Positions 37,127-44,851 of a stretch of 64,000 bases of DNA are shown here, in pieces. Each line of letters starts with the position of its first letter. Positions within the stretch are counted from its first letter, which is position 1. The stretch is from Legionella qingyii (GTDB lineage Bacteria > Pseudomonadota > Gammaproteobacteria > Legionellales > Legionellaceae). The stretch spans positions 1 to 64,000 of the forward strand of contig NZ_QHJG01000006.1 of assembly GCF_003184185.1 (NCBI RefSeq), written 5' to 3'. The position numbers and the translations under genes are program-made. The notes beneath the pieces were generated by a model, which was given only the letters and a program-made list of their open reading frames with translations, had not been told where the DNA came from and did no database searches.

Positions 37127-37145
37127 CGAGCAGGGGCTCGTTTTT
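37127..37145 (+). terminator. Rho-independent terminator of the V-ATPase operon
   Basis: CGAGC (37127-37131) and GCTCG (37136-37140) form a short stem with loop AGGG, followed directly by TTTTT. It begins 10 bases after the atpA stop. Confidence 0.65.
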
Positions 37146-37280
37146 AAGCTCTCTCCCTTTCGGTTTTAAAGCAAACTACACTTACATACTTTACTTCTCT
37201 TAATTTATCCGTTGTGCAAATTTATTTGTTTTAATGTGCTAAATTTATCATAATGACAGCTTTTTTCGTCTAAGGATCTT

Positions 37281-38210
37281 ATGTCATCATTGCTTACAAT
37301 CAATTTGTTAGAAGATTTAGTTCGTACTGCTGAGTTGAATCAAGAGGGTAAGACTGCAGATTATATTCCGGAACTCGCTAATGTGAATCCGGATTTAACC
37401 GCGATCGCAGTGCAACCATTAGGTGGGCAACCTCTTTCACACAGCAACGACCTCCTGAGCCCAGTAACACTGCAAAGTACATCCAAGATGATCCCTTTGA
37501 TTGGGTTACTTGAGGAAGCTGGTAGCGAACAAGTGTTCGAATGGGTTAAGGTTGAGCCTTCTGGAGATGATTTTGCGTCAATTACTCGCCTGGAGCAATT
37601 TGGTCCTAAACCTTCAAATCCCATGCTGAATGCTGGGGCAATTACTTTATGCTCACGCATTCCGGGCAAAGGCGAGCAACAATTTGGATGGTTAGAACAC
37701 TGGACGCAAAAATTATTTAATCAACGTCTCAGTATTAATCCTTTGGTTTTTGCCTCTGAAAAACGAACGGGGAACCGCAACCGTGCACTCGCTTATTTAT
37801 TGAAAAGCAGAAACAATCTTGGGGTGGATGTTCATGAAACTCTGGACTTATATTTTGCTCTATGTTCCTATGAAGCCAAGTTAGAACAGATGCTCTTTTT
37901 ACCTACTTTATTAGCGAATGCCGGACGAGATCCAGAAAGTGGGGAGCAAATCATTTCCACTGAAACGTGTAAAATTACTTTAGCAATCATGGCAACTTGT
38001 GGACTCTATGATGAAACAGGGACTCATATGGTTAAAACCGGGATGCCGGCTAAAAGTGGAGTATCTGGCTATACCATCGCCGTTGTTCCTGGTAAAGCAG
38101 GGATTGTCGTATTAAGCCCACGAGTTAATGCGAAAGGAAATAGTATTCGCGGCGAAATCATGCTCCAGGGGTTATCTAAAGCCATGAATTGGCATTTTGC
38201 ATTACCCTAA
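37281..38210 (+). CDS. glsA: Glutaminase
   Basis: The 309-residue protein is the size of bacterial glutaminase. It has the serine-dependent active site STSK (about residues 66-69), KPSNPMLNAGAI, RNRALAYLLKS, a catalytic Tyr region (LDLYFALCSYEA), and AKSGVSGYTIAVVPGKAGI near the end. It hydrolyses glutamine to glutamate and ammonia in the cytosol. AAGGATCTT lies before the ATG. It has its own upstream region after the operon terminator. Confidence 0.93.
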   Translation: MSSLLTINLLEDLVRTAELNQEGKTADYIPELANVNPDLTAIAVQPLGGQPLSHSNDLLSPVTLQSTSKMIPLIGLLEEAGSEQVFEWVKVEPSGDDFASITRLEQFGPKPSNPMLNAGAITLCSRIPGKGEQQFGWLEHWTQKLFNQRLSINPLVFASEKRTGNRNRALAYLLKSRNNLGVDVHETLDLYFALCSYEAKLEQMLFLPTLLANAGRDPESGEQIISTETCKITLAIMATCGLYDETGTHMVKTGMPAKSGVSGYTIAVVPGKAGIVVLSPRVNAKGNSIRGEIMLQGLSKAMNWHFALP

Positions 38211-38248
38211 TCGGATCAATACCAAGCTTATCTCGGGTATCTAAACGG

Positions 38249-38292
38249 ATTTCCCGGGTTAAGGGGGGCGCCTTTACCCGGGTTACATTATC
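38249..38292. repeat. Palindromic CCCGGGT repeat after glsA
   Basis: CCCGGGTTAAGG at 38253 onward and CCTTTACCCGGG ending at 38282 form an imperfect 30-base palindrome. ACCCGGGTTACATTA on the right is nearly the same as the reverse complement of 42300-42320. It could terminate glsA and the convergent gene. Confidence 0.5.
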
Positions 38293-38310
38293 CTTTGCTG
38301 CAAGGTGCAA

Positions 38311-39828
38311 TTACAATGTGACTGTTGAGAGAGCAAAAAGTTTATCGTATTCATGTTGTAATACATCATCCTCATGGCGATGTTCAATTAAAACGTTTTG
38401 TAATGAGTGCAGCAGATTGTCACATGCAGTTATTCTTAAGTTTAATATTTTAAGAATTTTTTGTTGTTCAGGGGGCTGACCCTGTTCAACTTGCTTGATT
38501 ACTGTATTCAGATTTCTTTTGGCTTTAATAACAACGTTTAGCGCTTCAACTTCATTTCCTTTGATTTGTGACGCAATACGGGCAAAGCTTATTTGGGCAT
38601 CGGCTTGATTAACGTAGCCCAAAAATGAGTTTGTTGCTTCCTTATAATAAGGATAAGCTTTTTCTAGATCTCCATTGCGTTCAAATGCAGCACCTGCAAG
38701 AGTTGAAAAGAATACCTTGTCCTCATCAAATTCTGCTTTGCTCATACTGGTGGCATAATCGGCTGCTCTGCTAAAATAGAATGCACTTTTATCATAATTT
38801 CTGGCACCTAAATGCAGCAAACCTAAATTCTTGTAGGCATCATACAAAGCAGGGCTGCCAAGATTCAATACAGGGTTTTTACTCTCGCTAATAACAGATT
38901 CCATTCCATTGATAAGCTCCTCTATTTCTATTCGATTATCCTGAGTAAATTTAATGAAATCATGAGATGGGTTCAACACGAGATACTCTAATGGTTCACG
39001 GGAGTCTATGGCTCTAAGTAGTTTGCCTAAAAATTTATCAGATTGTGTTTTTAAATCCCGAAGCTTTTCTTTCAGCTTCATTTGCTTTTCTTCTGGGAGT
39101 TTCTCATGGGCATATTTATTTATATTATTATTAAATGCATTCTCATAAGATTCGGTGTATAAGCCATTATTTGAAATAACAGTCAACGTTTCAGACTCTG
39201 GATTAAATGCAACGCTATAATAATAGGCGTGATTTAATGCTTCATTGATAATTACATTCGATTTGACTAATTTTCCCGGAATTCGTTCTTGTAATGTAGT
39301 TAATATTTTTTCTTGGACATTCTCAATGTTCCAATGTTCATTGTTTGCAACAACAATTACTTCCAATTCTGAGTTCGAATGGGTTCCTATCAATTCACTA
39401 TTATAATAGTATGGATCTAAATCAATATAGGCTGGTTTTTTAACGTTAGTCAATGCTATATCACTATCCATGAAAAATAGACCAAACCCACTCGTACTTA
39501 CTGCTGTTCCAACCTCTTTATTGACAGGGTTATAGGGTCTGCGTAGAGCTTGCGGGGAGACATGGAGCATAAAATAATTGTTGTATGTGCGATCTCTGAC
39601 AATCACCGTATGACAATGATGAACGCCTGTTGATTTTAAAACTATTTCTTCTTTGGGAGCTATTTTTGTCGGCTCATAAGTTGCATATGCGTGAAATTTC
39701 TTATCGAATTTTGGATGCAATGCATAATAGGCTAATTGGCTTGGAGAATATTGAACGGCATCATCTTCTGAAACTTGAATAAATGTAGGCATAATTTTTG
39801 CAAATTGATTAATAATCGTGTTGTGCAT
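38311..39828 (-). CDS. Cys/His-domain (possible CheD/CNF-like deamidase) plus TPR protein, candidate effector
   Basis: The 505-residue protein has no signal peptide. Residues about 58-175 hold VLKSTGVHHCHTVIV followed by NYFMLHVSP: a Cys (C72) and a His (H89) 17 residues apart at the ends of facing strands, with Thr 67 before. CheD and CNF1-type glutamine deamidases have a Cys and His arranged this way. The C-terminal third (about 330-500) is tetratricopeptide-like (ALYDAYKNLGLLHLGARNY, FFSTLAGAAFERNGDLEKAY), and the end is acidic then hydrophobic. It may be a translocated enzyme with a protein-binding tail. The deamidase reading is inference; the TPR part is firmer. The start could be 39828 or the ATG 12 codons in. 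Confidence 0.7.
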   Translation of the reverse strand: MHNTIINQFAKIMPTFIQVSEDDAVQYSPSQLAYYALHPKFDKKFHAYATYEPTKIAPKEEIVLKSTGVHHCHTVIVRDRTYNNYFMLHVSPQALRRPYNPVNKEVGTAVSTSGFGLFFMDSDIALTNVKKPAYIDLDPYYYNSELIGTHSNSELEVIVVANNEHWNIENVQEKILTTLQERIPGKLVKSNVIINEALNHAYYYSVAFNPESETLTVISNNGLYTESYENAFNNNINKYAHEKLPEEKQMKLKEKLRDLKTQSDKFLGKLLRAIDSREPLEYLVLNPSHDFIKFTQDNRIEIEELINGMESVISESKNPVLNLGSPALYDAYKNLGLLHLGARNYDKSAFYFSRAADYATSMSKAEFDEDKVFFSTLAGAAFERNGDLEKAYPYYKEATNSFLGYVNQADAQISFARIASQIKGNEVEALNVVIKAKRNLNTVIKQVEQGQPPEQQKILKILNLRITACDNLLHSLQNVLIEHRHEDDVLQHEYDKLFALSTVTL

Positions 39829-39963
39829 TCTATCGACAAAATCTTAAGGTTTTCTTAAGAGAATTATTGATGCCATTGTGTAAAAAATTAGTAGTAGATG
39901 CTTGAAAAAAGGAATTAAATTTTTATAATGCCTAAATGTTAATCATTCCAAGATGCTATTTTT

Positions 39964-40608
39964 ATGTATTCCAACATATATTTGCCCCGTTTTTTTTCAA
40001 CATCCCTTGAAATAGATATTCAGAGAAAACTGTCAGATCGCGAAACTTTGAATTGGGATCAAACTCGATATCAAGCTTTATTGAACTTAAAGAAGCATCT
40101 CTCACGCATGATGACAAGTCTTGCGCAATTAAAACAAATTACAGGGGCTGCCCAGATTGAATCAATGTGTTCACTTATCGAGCTATCGATGCAAAAAGCA
40201 ATATCTGATCCCAGCTTCAATTCAGTTCAGTTTTCTAATGCATTGAATAATAAATTTTCACAATTAAAAGATGAGATTGAAGAATATAAGAAATTACAAA
40301 AGTGTTTTTCCGGGTGTAACTTGTTCGCGAATTCTATTGTGGCTTCTGTAGGTGCTCTAGGCGTTGTTTTATTTGGAGCTGCCGCAGCCACTGGCCCCTT
40401 GGGTATCGCTCTTTTAGGATTAGGGATGGCCATCTTGTCGGCACTCGTTTTTGCTGCGGCTGCTTATAGCGTTTATGTAGATGCGCGATTTCTAGGAGAT
40501 AAACAGCTAGAAAACCTTGAAACAGGTATAAATTTCTTAAATAACTATCCTAATGTGTCGTTTTTGCTTGATGAACACCCAACTGGCAGCACTCTATGTT
40601 GTATTTAA
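39964..40608 (+). CDS. Protein with membrane-inserting hydrophobic hairpin, candidate effector
   Basis: The 214-residue protein has a helical N-terminal part and then a long glycine/alanine-rich hydrophobic stretch (about residues 122-175, with GALGVVLFGAAAATGPLGIA and LGLGMAILSALVFAAAAY), which could form two membrane helices. The C-terminus ends TLCCI: two cysteines near the end that could be lipidated, though the spacing is not that of a CaaX box. No family recognised. It is divergent from the TPR protein and beside F-box genes, suggesting an effector block. Confidence 0.6.
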   Translation: MYSNIYLPRFFSTSLEIDIQRKLSDRETLNWDQTRYQALLNLKKHLSRMMTSLAQLKQITGAAQIESMCSLIELSMQKAISDPSFNSVQFSNALNNKFSQLKDEIEEYKKLQKCFSGCNLFANSIVASVGALGVVLFGAAAATGPLGIALLGLGMAILSALVFAAAAYSVYVDARFLGDKQLENLETGINFLNNYPNVSFLLDEHPTGSTLCCI

Positions 40609-40660
40609 AGTTACATCGTGTAGTTTTGCTGCTTATTCTGATGACTAAGAGAGACAGTTA

Positions 40661-40784
40661 CAGGACTTACGAAACCCCTCTAGGTTGAGGCAAAAAATTT
40701 TTTTAATGAGGGAGTTTAGATAGACTAAATGACCGAATTAAAAACATTTTTTAACGAAGAGATTGGGGTTTTTCGTAAGCCCCA
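40661..40784. repeat. MITE-like palindromic repeat, copy 2
   Basis: It has the same core as 11861-11982: AATGAGGGAGTTTAGATAG, CTAAATGACCGAATTAAAAA and TTTTTTAACGAAGAG. The left end is CAGGACTTACGAAACCCC and the right end GGGGTTTTTCGTAAGCCCC, again an inverted pair. The arms differ more than the core. The element lies between the membrane-hairpin gene and the F-box/Rab-like gene. Confidence 0.8.
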
Positions 40785-40821
40785 ACCTGATTTCGACTTT
40801 CTACAAAACTGTCTAATAAAT

Positions 40822-42120
40822 TCAAGGCTTTATAGAATAGAGGGATTCCTCTTTTTGTTTTACAAACATTGACCTATGGATTTCTACGTAAGTCTCGATG
40901 ATTTGGGATTTTAATTTATCAAGCCCTATCCCTTCTTTTGCAGATGTTTCGATATAAACTGTATTGAAACGTTCGGCCAGTTCTTTTGCCTCTTGGTTGC
41001 TTACTTGTCGCTCCGAATCAGTATCGCATTTTAAGCCTACCAATAAAAACCTGAAGCGGGGATTATGTTCGTTATATCGAAAAACATCTTGATACCAAAA
41101 CATTAAATTATTAAAACTCTCACGAGTACGTATATCAAAGCACAAAAGATGAATTTTATCTCCCATATATTGTTTTCCATAATAAGGAGTTGCATTATGA
41201 GTCATTGGATAATCGCGTCCTTGAATTAAAGGGCTTTCATAACGAAACAACAATGTTCCATAGTTCTTATCATTCTGCTCATGACTTTTCTCAATCTGTG
41301 TCTTATTCGAATTAATAAACTTGTTTTCGGCAAGTCGACAGATTAGGCTTCTAATGCCAATATCTGTATCGCCAATCAGATTAACGGTAATTGTTGGTAC
41401 ACTCTTTTTAAAAGAAGTTTTCCAATTGGATCTGGGAATCTCTGTTATTTTTCTAAAAAAATGGCCTGTTTCTGAGAGTCGGCATAGGTCCTTTGGTTTG
41501 AGAAAAGAAGTAATGCAGGCTGTTATTTCCCTGGGTAATGTACTAAAACTCCCAGCTCTAATCGTAATTAATTCATTTTGTGTTTCTTGCGGTAATTCTC
41601 GTTCAATGACTTTTTGTTTTTGATGAATTGCCATAGTCAATTCGTCAAGGTATTTTTTTAATTCTGCTTTAAATTGTTTGATAGCGGGAGAGCCAGTAAG
41701 AGTTGAAGTAAATTGGGTTAACAAGGATTTTTCTTGCATCTGCAGCGAGCTAAAGGTTTTCGCCAGAAGCAGACTATATTGCTTCTTAAGGGCCGTTTGG
41801 GATGAAACAGGGCAGCTCAGATCAATGAGATCAATGAGTAATTTTTCTACTCGCCTTCCTATCTCAGAACTCAGGGAGTTAAAAGCTGATTTGTTATCTT
41901 TTTGTCGTTTGAGTTCTTTTAGCATCCCTTGTAAATTGCTCACAAGTTCCGTACGTTCTTCCAGTGCCTGTTTAATTTTTAATAATTGACTCACTCCATT
42001 GTGCTCATCAGAGCTTCGTGGATTAAAGCCGCTTAAATAGTTATAGGATTGTTCTAGCAGAACATAGACTGCATGAAGAAGATTAATTTGTTCTTGAAAG
42101 TATGTAATGCGTGAGTTCAT
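40822..42120 (-). CDS. F-box protein fused to a degenerate Rab-like GTPase domain, candidate effector
   Basis: The 432-residue protein has a helical N-terminus (1-190), an F-box at about 196-238 (FSTLPREITACITSFLKPKD) and a Rab/Ras-like domain at 243-418. The GTPase likeness is clear in IHLLCFDIRTRESFNNLMFW, RFRFLLVGLKCDTDSERQVS and IETSAKEGIGLDKLKSQI. Key residues are altered: the P-loop is GDTDIGIRS, with Ile-Arg where GK belongs; DTAGQ is missing; NKxD is LKCD. So it probably does not hydrolyse GTP normally. The end has a KQKEES acidic patch like a Dot/Icm signal. It may recruit an SCF ubiquitin ligase to partners of a host Rab. Confidence 0.85.
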   Translation of the reverse strand: MNSRITYFQEQINLLHAVYVLLEQSYNYLSGFNPRSSDEHNGVSQLLKIKQALEERTELVSNLQGMLKELKRQKDNKSAFNSLSSEIGRRVEKLLIDLIDLSCPVSSQTALKKQYSLLLAKTFSSLQMQEKSLLTQFTSTLTGSPAIKQFKAELKKYLDELTMAIHQKQKVIERELPQETQNELITIRAGSFSTLPREITACITSFLKPKDLCRLSETGHFFRKITEIPRSNWKTSFKKSVPTITVNLIGDTDIGIRSLICRLAENKFINSNKTQIEKSHEQNDKNYGTLLFRYESPLIQGRDYPMTHNATPYYGKQYMGDKIHLLCFDIRTRESFNNLMFWYQDVFRYNEHNPRFRFLLVGLKCDTDSERQVSNQEAKELAERFNTVYIETSAKEGIGLDKLKSQIIETYVEIHRSMFVKQKEESLYSIKP

Positions 42121-42425
42121 ATTTTCTTCTAAATATCCAATAAATTAATTGTTAGTTAAAATGCAATGCATCTTGTCGGGACGTTAATCTAACATTTGGG
42201 TCAAAATAAAACAATCATGTGCTATATTTCCGTCTTTGAAATATAACTAGTACCCATCTTTGCAGCGAAGGTACTAATAAGGGGGGGCTTGCCTGTGTAA
42301 TGTAGTGAAACCCGGGTTATGGCTCCTTCGGGCAGGCGCCCAGACACAAGGATTTAGAAACACGGTTTTGTGTTTTTATAAAATGCGGTACACTGGTTTT
42401 CATTTTTACGGTATGGCCAAACAAA
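42121..42425. other. Divergent region between two F-box genes, with hairpin repeat
   Basis: It holds no gene. The right half carries the CCCGGGTT-type repeat at 42289-42340. Promoters for both F-box genes should be in the AT-rich parts on either side. Confidence 0.4.
42289..42340. repeat. CCCGGGTT-type hairpin repeat
   Basis: GGGCTTGCCTG (42287-42297) pairs imperfectly with CAGGCGCCC (42334-42342), and TAATGTAGTGAAACCCGGGT between them matches, in reverse complement, the right end of the repeat at 38249-38292 with a small indel. Confidence 0.4.
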
Positions 42426-43271
42426 ATGCTTAATGTTTCTCGGGATACAAAAAATAACAAAGAATTCAATACAGCAGAGACGATAGATGCATCGACATCA
42501 GCAACAGAAGGCAATTCGCAAAAGCCTTCTATCCAAAGCTTGCAAGAGATAATTCTCGCTGTAATTGCTCAAGATCCTCTCTTGGTTATTAAGCTTATTC
42601 AAAATAAGAGCTTTGAGGATACTCTTATTCCAGAAATTCTGAAAAAAAGTACTCCTTTTATCAATTTAGTACCTGCAGAACTAAAATGTGAGCTTCTTAA
42701 GTTTCTTCCTATTCGGGATTGGTGTTCATTATTTAAGGTGAGCAATGAGTGGCGACAATTAGTAATAACTGCTGCAGAATTGTTTCTTAATGAAGTTGCA
42801 CGTGACAAACCAACGGTAATTTTAGTTGATAAATTTGAGGAAAGTCTTAACAGCCTGCTGGAAAAAGTTAAGAGTTACCACCAAAAAACTCGAAGACGCC
42901 CTCGGCAGGTGCAGGAGATAAAGCAGCTAGAGAGCGAAGTTAAGTCTTTCACCCAGCCGTTGGCAAAATTTTTTCATTGCCAGAAAAGGATGGATGAAAT
43001 TCAAAGAGCTATAGAGCGTGGATATGGAAACAGTACCTTAGTATCTATTTTTTCTGGTCCGGGAAATAGTCAATTGTATCAAATTATTGAATCATTTCTC
43101 AAAGAATGCAAAAGAAATACGGATTCAACCTGGTTTAGAAAAGTTCAGTATTGTGTGAGCCTGTGCCCTGAGCATGTTATTGCCCAGCAATTTTCTGATG
43201 CTTGGTTAGAAATAAAGAATCTGCAAGTTGACTTAAAAATACCATTACTTTCAGCTACATTTGGGATTTAG
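42426..43271 (+). CDS. F-box protein, candidate Dot/Icm effector
   Basis: The 281-residue protein has an F-box at about residues 79-118 (FINLVPAELKCELLKFLPIR, then LFKVSNEWRQLV). The rest is helical without a recognised domain: a Ser/Thr-rich start and a charged middle (KSYHQKTRRRPRQVQEIKQL). F-boxes have no bacterial target and in Legionella mark effectors that use host SKP1-cullin ubiquitin ligases. The downstream part would be expected to bind the substrate. It is divergent from the F-box/Rab-like gene. Upstream TACGGTATGG offers no strong ribosome site. Confidence 0.75.
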   Translation: MLNVSRDTKNNKEFNTAETIDASTSATEGNSQKPSIQSLQEIILAVIAQDPLLVIKLIQNKSFEDTLIPEILKKSTPFINLVPAELKCELLKFLPIRDWCSLFKVSNEWRQLVITAAELFLNEVARDKPTVILVDKFEESLNSLLEKVKSYHQKTRRRPRQVQEIKQLESEVKSFTQPLAKFFHCQKRMDEIQRAIERGYGNSTLVSIFSGPGNSQLYQIIESFLKECKRNTDSTWFRKVQYCVSLCPEHVIAQQFSDAWLEIKNLQVDLKIPLLSATFGI

Positions 43272-43327
43272 TGATATGGTGATTACAACTCATATTATGA
43301 TTAGAAGATAATTTTCAATAGAAAAAA

Positions 43328-43972
43328 TTAAAATAGCTCGTTCACAATAGTTAATATATTTTGGGGATTTCTCGCGATATGGGTTGGATTATAACGAGTC
43401 AGTAATGATTCTGAATTAAATCCCCACGTGACCGCTATAGAATGGATGTGACATTTTTTAGCCGCTTCAATATCTCGTGTTTCATCTCCTATGTAAAAAG
43501 TATCATCCAACTTCATTGAGTATGATTTGATTGCTTTTTTTAATAAATACCCTTTACCAAAATAGCTCGATTCTGCATGAATAAAATTAAATATATTCTG
43601 CATTTGATGTTGTTCAAGCCAGGCTGAAACATTGGCTAATGAATTCGAGGTTACTATTCCCATAGCGCAATCTAAACGCTTCAATTCATTAAGTACTTCA
43701 GGTAGATCGATAAATGTAGATAAGATAGGAATTTCCTTTTTCATCTGCTCTCTTGCTCGATGCATTAGGTAAGGAAGCTTATAAAATGGAATTTTTAGAT
43801 AATGGATGAGTTCTTTTGATGTTAGATTCCTTAATATTTCTAATTCGGAGGGCTCTATTTTGCGTAAATTTAGTTCATTAGCTAAAAGCGTCAATTGTTC
43901 AATAGCAATGGGGAAACTATCGGCTAATGTACCATCAAAATCAAAGATTAAATTAAATTTCCTATTGATCAT
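43328..43972 (-). CDS. HAD-family phosphatase (phosphoglycolate phosphatase-like)
   Basis: The 214-residue protein has the four HAD motifs: DFDGTLADS (I), VTSNS (II), a lysine in YFGKGYLLKKAIK (III), and YIGDETRDIEAAKKC (IV). An alpha-helical cap lies between motifs I and II, as in Gph-like enzymes. It would remove phosphate from a small metabolite in the cytosol; the substrate is not known. The family is common and the gene seems to be a single transcription unit. Confidence 0.9.
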   Translation of the reverse strand: MINRKFNLIFDFDGTLADSFPIAIEQLTLLANELNLRKIEPSELEILRNLTSKELIHYLKIPFYKLPYLMHRAREQMKKEIPILSTFIDLPEVLNELKRLDCAMGIVTSNSLANVSAWLEQHQMQNIFNFIHAESSYFGKGYLLKKAIKSYSMKLDDTFYIGDETRDIEAAKKCHIHSIAVTWGFNSESLLTRYNPTHIARNPQNILTIVNELF

Positions 43973-44294
43973 TTTTCTTCTCTTTGTGATTTCACACTTG
44001 ATGATAAATTCAGCTCCTAATATAGAGTATGCTCGAATATTTAGAAAATACAGGAGTAGTCAGGTATTTTTATTCAAAATAGTGCAACAAAAAAGAATTA
44101 CCCATAAATCCTTCAAAGACGCTAAGGACTTAAGATGGTATTTTGTTATGCCCTTATACAGCAAGTGATTGAAAATTTATCTATTTGATGTTATAATGTT
44201 CATTCGATTTTGAGTTTCAGGTCTGCATTAAAGATTCGTTCTCGTTCAAATAAAAACAATCAAAAAAGAAAATCGCTTTTTCATGGAGTAAATC

Positions 44295-44720
44295 ATGTGG
44301 TTCACTTTTGCTATCCTTGCCGCCATCTTATGGGGATTTAATTATGCTTTAGCTGAAAAAATACTAAATAGTATTTCACCCATTACCCTATTGGCATTGG
44401 AAATGATAATTGGTGCTATATTGTTTTCCGGTATTTCTTTTTTTACCACGATGAAAAAAGACCTTCAACTATTAACGACTGATTCTGGTTTACTTTTATT
44501 AACCATAACTGAGATTGCAATTGTGCTCATCGCCAGTTATTTTATCGCCACGTCCATTAACCTTAAAAATGCTACAATTGCAGGTATCGTCGAATTAACC
44601 TATCCTCTATTTACCATTATTTTTACCTGGTTTTTATTTAATCAAATTCATGTAAATTTTTCAGTCATCATTGGCGGACTTTTAATTTTTATCGGTGCCT
44701 TGGTAATCGGTTTTGCATAA
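44295..44720 (+). CDS. Single-domain EamA/DMT-type transporter
   Basis: The 141-residue protein is one EamA unit of about five membrane helices: FAILAAILWGFNYALAEK (with the WGFN signature), LALEMIIGAILFSG, EIAIVLIASYFIATS, and PLFTIIFTWFLFNQ followed by a GGLLIFIGALVIGF end. Full-size DMT transporters have two such units, so this one must pair as a dimer, like the small multidrug resistance and half-size EamA proteins. ATGGAGTAA upstream is only a modest ribosome site. Substrate unknown. Confidence 0.85.
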   Translation: MWFTFAILAAILWGFNYALAEKILNSISPITLLALEMIIGAILFSGISFFTTMKKDLQLLTTDSGLLLLTITEIAIVLIASYFIATSINLKNATIAGIVELTYPLFTIIFTWFLFNQIHVNFSVIIGGLLIFIGALVIGFA

Positions 44721-44851
44721 ATTGGCTGTACTGCTTTACGTTTTAAGAGTTGGTTTGCTCAACCTTTGGGCATGCCAAACTAAAATCAATCTCGCCCAGC
44801 TCTCTGCGCGAATGGCATTAATATCCTCTGGTTGTCGATGACGGAACATAT

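Noticed and set aside
40594..40608. CaaX-like end (LCCI) on the membrane-hairpin protein
   Set aside because: A CaaX box needs Cys four residues from the end; here the cysteines are second and third from the end.
43806..44168. 120-codon plus-strand frame over the HAD phosphatase gene
   Set aside because: Most of it lies antisense to the well-supported HAD gene, and the rest has no motif.
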